Below are positions 7,088 to 11,208 of a DNA stretch of 11,208 nt, one piece after another. The position numbers and the translations under genes are program-made. Within the stretch, counting starts at the first letter, position 1, and each line of letters opens with the position of its first letter. Below the pieces are notes generated by a model. It did no database searches. It was not told the DNA's origin and saw nothing but the letters and a program-made list of their open reading frames with translations. Source of the stretch: Chitinophagaceae bacterium (GTDB lineage Bacteria > Bacteroidota > Bacteroidia > Chitinophagales > Chitinophagaceae); contig JADGPY010000141.1 in NCBI GenBank assembly GCA_017882205.1, forward strand, positions 1 through 11,208, read 5' to 3'.

Positions 7088-7862
7088 CCAATGTAGTCAT
7101 CAAATGGTGTTTACCCTGCAGCATAAATTTTTTGCTTTGCTCTATGGCATCCATCACTTTCTCCAGAATTGTTTCAATGGTATCGTTGACATTGAATTGA
7201 AGGGGTTCTTTAAATCTTACTGTGAGCAATGATCCTTTCTTTTTAAATTTAAGCCCCTTCTTATTAAATGCCCTCCAGAAACCACTGATCACTACGGGTA
7301 TTACTATTGGCTGAGAATGTTTAATGATGAATGCTGTCCCTTTCCTTCCAGGGGCATATGGTTTGGTAGTTCCCTGCGGAAAAGTAATGACCCAGCTATT
7401 ATCGAGCGCCCGTTCAATCTTACGGGTATCACCCGGATCCAGGCCCTTCTGCACTTCTTTGCCTTCTTTTCTCCACGTACGCTTTACCGTTATGGCTCCG
7501 GCCCATCTGAATAAACGGGTTAACCAGCTACTTTTCATAGTTTCTTCTGCCGCCACATAATAAACCCGTGTAAAAGGATTTAAAAGATAATAAGGTAATC
7601 CAAGCCTATTTTGTTTTCGCCATTTTACAGCACTAAATATATGTATGAACGTAAATACATCGGCAAAGTAGGTCTGATGATTGCTGACAAATAATACATT
7701 TCGTTTTGGAAGGTTTTTCAGGTTTTCTGTACCAGAGATCCGGATGCTATTAATGATCGCAAGCCCGGGATAAGTGCATATCCCGATAAAGAAGTAAACG
7801 ATAGATTTAGCAATTCTTGTTTTTTGTAATCTTTCAAGCCATCGCTTTATTAAAGGCAACAT
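7080..7862 (-). CDS. Lysophospholipid acyltransferase family protein (PlsC-like)
   Basis: Probable membrane-associated acyltransferase that adds an acyl chain to lysophosphatidic acid or a related lipid in phospholipid synthesis; 260 aa. The chosen start is the ATG at 7862 (MLPLIKRWLE). The frame can be extended to a TTG at 7898, but the extra 12 residues are unconvincing. In order: N-terminal hydrophobic segment (about 20-40), motif I SNHQTYFAD (His62, Asp68), motif II region AITVKR (about 123-128), motif III FPQGT (161-165) followed by APGRKGTAF, and motif IV IVIPVVISGF. Two motifs depart from the textbook pattern: five residues instead of four between His and Asp, and Gln in place of Glu in FPEGT. 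From memory these variants recur in Bacteroidota homologues, so the protein is probably active rather than decayed. It is the first gene of the minus-strand block and is divergent from the HAD gene. Confidence 0.85.
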   Translation of the reverse strand: MLPLIKRWLERLQKTRIAKSIVYFFIGICTYPGLAIINSIRISGTENLKNLPKRNVLFVSNHQTYFADVFTFIHIFSAVKWRKQNRLGLPYYLLNPFTRVYYVAAEETMKSSWLTRLFRWAGAITVKRTWRKEGKEVQKGLDPGDTRKIERALDNSWVITFPQGTTKPYAPGRKGTAFIIKHSQPIVIPVVISGFWRAFNKKGLKFKKKGSLLTVRFKEPLQFNVNDTIETILEKVMDAIEQSKKFMLQGKHHLMTTLDK

Positions 7863-7922
7863 CGTACCGCAATGTATGAACAAGTTAAAAATTAACAAAG
7901 ATTAATTAATAAGGAAATTAGT

Positions 7923-7946
7923 AGAGACGTAGCACCCTACGTCTCT
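7923..7946. repeat. Intergenic palindrome, perfect 10-bp arms
   Basis: The arms AGAGACGTAG (7923-7932) and CTACGTCTCT (7937-7946) pair perfectly around a 4-nt loop (CACC). The central 20 bp (7925-7944) match the palindrome at 7962-7981 at 17 of 20 bases and the element at 484-503 at 16 of 20. This is the pattern of a small dispersed REP-like element. It lies between the divergent acyltransferase and HAD genes. Confidence 0.7.
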
Positions 7947-7961
7947 TAAAATACGTTGTAA

Positions 7962-7981
7962 AAACGTAGCACGCTACGTTT
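7962..7981. repeat. Second intergenic palindrome of the same family
   Basis: AAACGTAGC (7962-7970) and GCTACGTTT (7973-7981) pair perfectly. Relative to the copy at 7925-7944, the second and nineteenth positions have changed from a G-C pair to an A-T pair. This compensatory change keeps the stem intact. The two copies are 17 bp apart. Confidence 0.7.
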
Positions 7982-7987
7982 CTGTAC

Positions 7988-8011
7988 CTTCGTGTCTTCG
8001 TGTCTTTGTGG
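7988..8011 (+). repeat. Three tandem 8-bp units before the HAD gene
   Basis: CTTCGTGT occurs twice (7988-7995, 7996-8003), followed by CTTTGTGG (8004-8011), about 40-60 bp before the probable HAD start codon. The flanking TACCTTCG (7985-7992) is one base from the Bacteroidota -7 consensus TAnnTTTG, but no well-spaced TTG lies upstream, so promoter function is only a possibility. Confidence 0.45.
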
Positions 8012-8049
8012 CAAAAATTTTAATCCTCAATAATCAATTAGTTTTGACT

Positions 8050-8706
8050 ATGGATCTTAACACCGTGATCTTCGACCTGGATGGCTTACTGGTAGATAGT
8101 GAGCCATCATGGAATGAAGCAGCACTGGAAGTCTTCGGTCAACTTGGTATCACTCTGGACAAAAAACAATTCTCACTTACCACCGGCTTGCGCACCCGGG
8201 AGTTTGTACAATGGTGGTTTAATCACTTTAAACTTGATCCTGTCCATTTACCACAAGTTGAAAAAGATATTGTCGATAGAGTTACTAATAAAATTCTTAA
8301 TTCCGGCAGGGCCCAGCCCGGTGTAGCTCATATTCTCAACTTCTTTATTCAGAGAAAATTCAAAATAGGGCTTGCTTCATCTTCCCCAATGAGTCTTATA
8401 AATGCTACTATCGATTATCTTGGCCTGCGTGATCATCTTCACGCTATCTCCTCTGCTGCAGAATTGACGTTTGGCAAACCTCATCCACAGGTCTATCTTG
8501 ATTGCGCAACCTTATTGAATTCATCCCCCACCAATTGCCTGGCATTCGAAGATTCTTTTAATGGCATGATCTCAGCAAAAGCTGCCAGGATGAAATGCAT
8601 AGTAGTACCCGCCTCCTGGCAGTTCAACGATAAACGATGGCATGCTGCGGACATGAAAATTTCTTCTCTACAGAATTTCAATGATTTGCTGCTGGCAACG
8701 ATCTAA
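8050..8706 (+). CDS. hxpB: HAD-superfamily phosphatase, hexitol phosphatase HxpB/YniC-like
   Basis: Cytoplasmic Mg-dependent phosphatase of the beta-phosphoglucomutase-like HAD group, 218 aa. All four HAD motifs are present: I FDLDGLLVDSEP (nucleophile Asp9, acid/base Asp11), II LASSSP (110-112), III FGKPHPQVYLDCA (Lys143) and IV EDSFNGM (Glu167-Asp168). The cap domain lies at about residues 16-85. The blocks KPHPQVYLDCA and NGMISAKAARMKCIVVPA closely resemble E. coli YniC/HxpB, which dephosphorylates 2-deoxyglucose-6-phosphate and hexitol phosphates; exact substrate specificity remains inference. The ATG at 8050 is chosen because it places the first motif at the usual distance from the N-terminus. 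An in-frame GTG at 8008 would add 14 residues encoded by the end of an intergenic tandem repeat. The gene is divergent from the acyltransferase and lies 104 bp upstream of rpsA, which has its own promoter. Confidence 0.87.
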   Translation: MDLNTVIFDLDGLLVDSEPSWNEAALEVFGQLGITLDKKQFSLTTGLRTREFVQWWFNHFKLDPVHLPQVEKDIVDRVTNKILNSGRAQPGVAHILNFFIQRKFKIGLASSSPMSLINATIDYLGLRDHLHAISSAAELTFGKPHPQVYLDCATLLNSSPTNCLAFEDSFNGMISAKAARMKCIVVPASWQFNDKRWHAADMKISSLQNFNDLLLATI

Positions 8707-8744
8707 GTGCTTAATAATCAATAGCTATAATAGATAACTGAAGT

Positions 8745-8775
8745 CTTGAATTTTAAGAGGTTTTTCGTACCTTTG
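8745..8775 (+). promoter_or_regulatory. Bacteroidota-type promoter for rpsA
   Basis: CTTG at 8745-8748 is followed by 19 bp and then TACCTTTG at 8768-8775. This fits the known Bacteroidota housekeeping consensus (TTG or TTTG near -33, 19-21 bp spacing, TAnnTTTG near -7). Transcription would start at about 8780, giving a leader of about 30 nt before the ATG at 8811. Confidence 0.75.
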
Positions 8776-8779
8776 CCCT

Positions 8780-8799
8780 CCCAATTTAAAACCGTTGGG
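8780..8799 (+). promoter_or_regulatory. Small hairpin in rpsA 5' leader
   Basis: CCCAA (8780-8784) can pair with TTGGG (8795-8799) across a 10-nt A/T-rich loop, at the very 5' end of the predicted transcript and 11 nt before the start codon. It might protect the mRNA or take part in autoregulation by S1, but a 5-bp stem could arise by chance. Confidence 0.35.
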
Positions 8800-8810
8800 A
8801 TAAATTTTTT

Positions 8811-11208
8811 ATGAGTAATGATATTATTAACCAAAATGCTGATAAACAGGAGGTGGAAGTAACACCTACAGCAACAACAAATGAACCTGTGAAGGCGAAC
8901 ACAAATGTTCCTCTTGAAGGAACTGAGGCATCATCAGAAACTTCACAAGCTGAAAATGCAAGTGAAGAACCTAAAACCGAAGAACCAGCTATTGAAGTTC
9001 CTAAAACTAACGGGAAGTATGTACAACCAGTTCAAACAGCGCATGATGATTTTGACTGGAGTGTAGACAAACGTAATGTAACTGCTTACAGCAAGGAAGA
9101 AAAAGAAAAGTATGACCATGTTTATGAGAATACTTTCAAACAAATCAATGATGGTGAAATGATCAACGGGATCGTTGTTGGTCTTACCAAAACAGATGTA
9201 GTCATTAACATCGGTTTCAAAAGTGATGGACTTGTATCATTGAATGAGTTCCGTGATATGCAACATCTGAAAGTTGGAGATGAAGTGGAAGTAATGGTGG
9301 CAGAGAAAGAAGACAGGGATGGAAATCTTCATCTTAGCCGTAAACAGGCACGTACCACAAGGGCCTGGGAGAAAATTGTTGCAATGCATAAGAGTGGTGA
9401 AATTGTTACCGGGCTTGTTACAAGCAAAACAAAAGGTGGTCTTATCGTTGATGTGTTTGGAATGGAAACCTTCCTTCCAGGTTCACAAATAGACGTTAAA
9501 CCAGTTACCGATTATGACCAATTCGTTGGTAAAACAATGGAATTTAAAGTTGTTAAGATCAATGAAGCCATCAAAAATGCGGTTGTATCGCACAAAGCAC
9601 TTATTGAAAGTGATATTGAACAACAGCGTGCAGAGATCATGGGTAAACTTGAGAAAGGCCAGGTACTTGAAGGAACAATCAAGAATATTACCGATTTCGG
9701 TGCTTTCTTAGACCTCGGCGGATTAGATGGATTACTATACATAACAGATATCAGTTGGGGACGTATCAACCATCCTACCGAAGTATTGAAACTGGATCAG
9801 AAATTAAATGTAGTGGTATTGGATTTTGACGATGATAAAAAACGAATCAGTCTTGGTTTGAAACAACTTACTCCACATCCATGGGATACTTTACCGGAAA
9901 CAATTAAAGAAGGTGAAGTTATAAAAGGAAAGGTTGTAAATATTGAAGATTATGGCGCTTTCCTTGAGATCATGCCTGGGGTAGAAGGACTTGTACACGT
10001 TAGTGAGATCACATGGGCTAACACTCCAATCAATGCAAAAGAATTCTTCAAACTTGGAGATGAGCATGAAGCAAAAGTTGTTACACTTAGTAAGGAAGAC
10101 AGGAAGATGAGTCTCTCCATCAAACAAATGACCCAGGATCCATGGAATACTATTGAAATACAATATCCTGAAGGAAGCAAGCATAAAGGGTTGGTTAAAA
10201 ACATTACCCCGTATGGAGTATTCGTTGAATTATCTCCAGGCATTGGTGGTATGATACATATCAGTGACCTTAGCTGGCTGAAGCGTTTCAATAACCCGAA
10301 TGAGTACACGAAAGTTGGACATGATATCGATGTTGTGATCATGAGTATCGACAAGGATAATCGCAAGCTCCAGCTTGGACATAAACAAATTGAAGAAGAT
10401 CCATGGAATTCTTTAGAAGAAACATTCCCTGTAGGAAGTATTCACCAGGGAACTGTTACAAGGAAAGATGACAAGGGTGCGATCGTTCAATTACCATACG
10501 GACTTGAAGGTTTTGCCCCTGCCCGTCATTTGCTGAAAGAAGACGAGAAAAGCATTGGCTTGGATGAGATTGCAGAATTCATGGTAATCGAATTTGACCG
10601 TAATGATAAGAAGATCGTATTAAGTCATACACGCATCTGGCAGCAGGCTAAAGCTGAGGAAAAAGAAGCATTTGTGAAAGAGAAGCGAGCTGAAGGTGAT
10701 GCAACAAAGAAAGCAGTTAAGTCAATCCAGGCTAAAGTTGAAAAAACAACTTTGGGAGACCTAAGTGTTCTGGCAGACTTAAAGAAGAAAATGGATACAG
10801 AAGCAAGTAACCAGGATACTAAGATTGAGGCTAAGGTTGAACCAAAAGTTGAAGCGAAAACAGAGCCGAAGGTTGAAACGAAGGTTGAACCAACCATTGA
10901 AGCCAAAGCAGAACCAAAGGTTGAAGCTATCGCAGAACCAAAGGTTGAAGCCATTGCAGAACCAAAGGTTGAGGCCATTGCAGAACCAAAGATTGAGGCC
11001 AAAGTAGAACCGAAGGTTGAAGCTATTGCAGACCCAAAGGTTGAAACTATTGCAGACCCAAAGGTTGAAACTATTGCAGAACCAAAGGTTGAAGCTATTG
11101 CAGAACCAAAGGTTGAAGCTATTGCAGAACCAAAGGTTGAAGCTATTGCAGAACCAAAGGTTGAAGCTATTGCAGAACCAAAGGTTGAAGCTATAGCAAA
11201 ACCAAAAG
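8811..11208 (+). CDS. rpsA: 30S ribosomal protein S1 with octapeptide-repeat tail (3' end outside window)
   Basis: Ribosomal protein bS1, which binds mRNA on the small subunit. The frame is open from the ATG at 8811 to the window edge (799 complete codons). An acidic Thr/Glu-rich N-terminal extension (about 1-95) precedes six S1 RNA-binding domains at about 115-180, 196-265, 283-353, 368-440, 455-527 and 542-605. Domains 3-5 carry the conserved pattern GxVxxIxxYGxFVEL-GxxGLxHISD-W, and PW punctuates the ends of domains 3-5. A charged helix containing LGDLSVLADLKKKM follows; from memory this block is typical near the end of Bacteroidota S1. Here the protein continues from residue 671 with octapeptides like KVEAIAEP and has not ended by the window edge. 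The start is supported by the promoter at 8745-8775. No Shine-Dalgarno is present; the A/T-rich leader is normal for this phylum. Confidence 0.95.
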   Translation, partial: MSNDIINQNADKQEVEVTPTATTNEPVKANTNVPLEGTEASSETSQAENASEEPKTEEPAIEVPKTNGKYVQPVQTAHDDFDWSVDKRNVTAYSKEEKEKYDHVYENTFKQINDGEMINGIVVGLTKTDVVINIGFKSDGLVSLNEFRDMQHLKVGDEVEVMVAEKEDRDGNLHLSRKQARTTRAWEKIVAMHKSGEIVTGLVTSKTKGGLIVDVFGMETFLPGSQIDVKPVTDYDQFVGKTMEFKVVKINEAIKNAVVSHKALIESDIEQQRAEIMGKLEKGQVLEGTIKNITDFGAFLDLGGLDGLLYITDISWGRINHPTEVLKLDQKLNVVVLDFDDDKKRISLGLKQLTPHPWDTLPETIKEGEVIKGKVVNIEDYGAFLEIMPGVEGLVHVSEITWANTPINAKEFFKLGDEHEAKVVTLSKEDRKMSLSIKQMTQDPWNTIEIQYPEGSKHKGLVKNITPYGVFVELSPGIGGMIHISDLSWLKRFNNPNEYTKVGHDIDVVIMSIDKDNRKLQLGHKQIEEDPWNSLEETFPVGSIHQGTVTRKDDKGAIVQLPYGLEGFAPARHLLKEDEKSIGLDEIAEFMVIEFDRNDKKIVLSHTRIWQQAKAEEKEAFVKEKRAEGDATKKAVKSIQAKVEKTTLGDLSVLADLKKKMDTEASNQDTKIEAKVEPKVEAKTEPKVETKVEPTIEAKAEPKVEAIAEPKVEAIAEPKVEAIAEPKIEAKVEPKVEAIADPKVETIADPKVETIAEPKVEAIAEPKVEAIAEPKVEAIAEPKVEAIAEPKVEAIAKPK
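10821..11208 (+). repeat. 24-bp coding minisatellite in rpsA, at least 16 units
   Basis: Sixteen complete 24-bp units (10821-11204) are in frame and encode octapeptides of the form K-V/I-E-A/T-x-x-E/D-P, with KVEAIAEP the commonest; a seventeenth starts at 11205. The first four units are diverged (for example KIEAKVEP and TIEAKAEP). The four units at 11085-11180 are identical at the DNA level, and the last unit has one codon changed from Glu to Lys plus a silent change. Units are contiguous, with no spacers. Each standard octad has net charge -1 and one proline. Confidence 0.95.

Noticed and set aside
7863..7898. Upstream TTG start for the acyltransferase
   Set aside because: TTG is a weak start, and the extra 12 residues do not look like the family N-terminus; the ATG at 7862 begins a typical basic amphipathic helix.
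8008..8049. GTG start for the HAD phosphatase
   Set aside because: The 14 extra residues come from the end of a tandem repeat, and the ATG at 8050 sets the nucleophile motif at the usual position near the N-terminus.
10625..11002. A minus-strand open frame of 125 codons with repeated Ala-Ser-Thr-Phe-Gly-Ser units
   Set aside because: It is antisense to the rpsA repeat array. Its repetitive protein is a by-product of the 24-bp unit, and rpsA itself has clear domain and promoter evidence.
10821..11208. CRISPR array
   Set aside because: The units are contiguous 24-bp direct repeats with no unique spacers and lie in frame inside a coding gene.

Overview
The window looks like a chromosomal segment from a Bacteroidota bacterium, most likely a member of the Chitinophagaceae or a close relative. 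The base composition is AT-rich and start codons lack clear Shine-Dalgarno sequences. The rpsA gene is preceded by a good Bacteroidota-type promoter (CTTG, 19 bp, TACCTTTG). The protein families also read as Bacteroidota versions: a six-domain S1 protein with an acidic N-terminal extension, an FPQGT-type acyltransferase, and a Tat-lipoprotein hemerythrin. Family assignments come from motifs read by eye; no database search was done.

Layout. Positions 1-483 hold the 3' part of an acyl-CoA thioesterase gene on the + strand. It converges on five minus-strand genes covering 7862 down to 518. In transcription order these are a PlsC-like acyltransferase, a Tat-exported hemerythrin lipoprotein, a TolC-family outer-membrane protein, an RND permease and a lipoprotein RND adaptor. 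The last three form a complete tripartite efflux pump, with only 9 nt between permease and adaptor. A 187-bp divergent spacer (7863-8049) carries two palindromes and a short tandem repeat. It separates this block from two + strand genes: a HAD phosphatase of the HxpB/YniC type, and rpsA, which runs off the right edge. No gene-free stretch exceeds 300 bp, and no tRNA, rRNA, insertion sequence or CRISPR array was seen.

How the genes fit together. The pump genes need each other: TolC-like channel in the outer membrane, RND motor in the inner membrane, lipoprotein adaptor between them. The acyltransferase (phospholipid synthesis) and the hemerythrin protein (O2, NO or iron handling outside the cytoplasm) lie upstream on the same strand and could be read through into the pump. 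An 11-bp perfect inverted repeat just before the TolC gene suggests the pump also has its own control point. The thioesterase, HAD phosphatase and S1 genes look like unrelated housekeeping neighbours.

Most notable points: (i) the S1 protein ends in at least 16 tandem copies of an octapeptide related to KVEAIAEP, encoded by a 24-bp minisatellite that is nearly uniform at its 3' end and continues past the window; (ii) three copies of one 20-bp palindrome occur in two intergenic gaps, two of them related by a compensatory base-pair change; (iii) the RND permease has alanine where AcrB-type pumps have the key TM10 lysine; (iv) the acyltransferase has non-canonical catalytic motifs.
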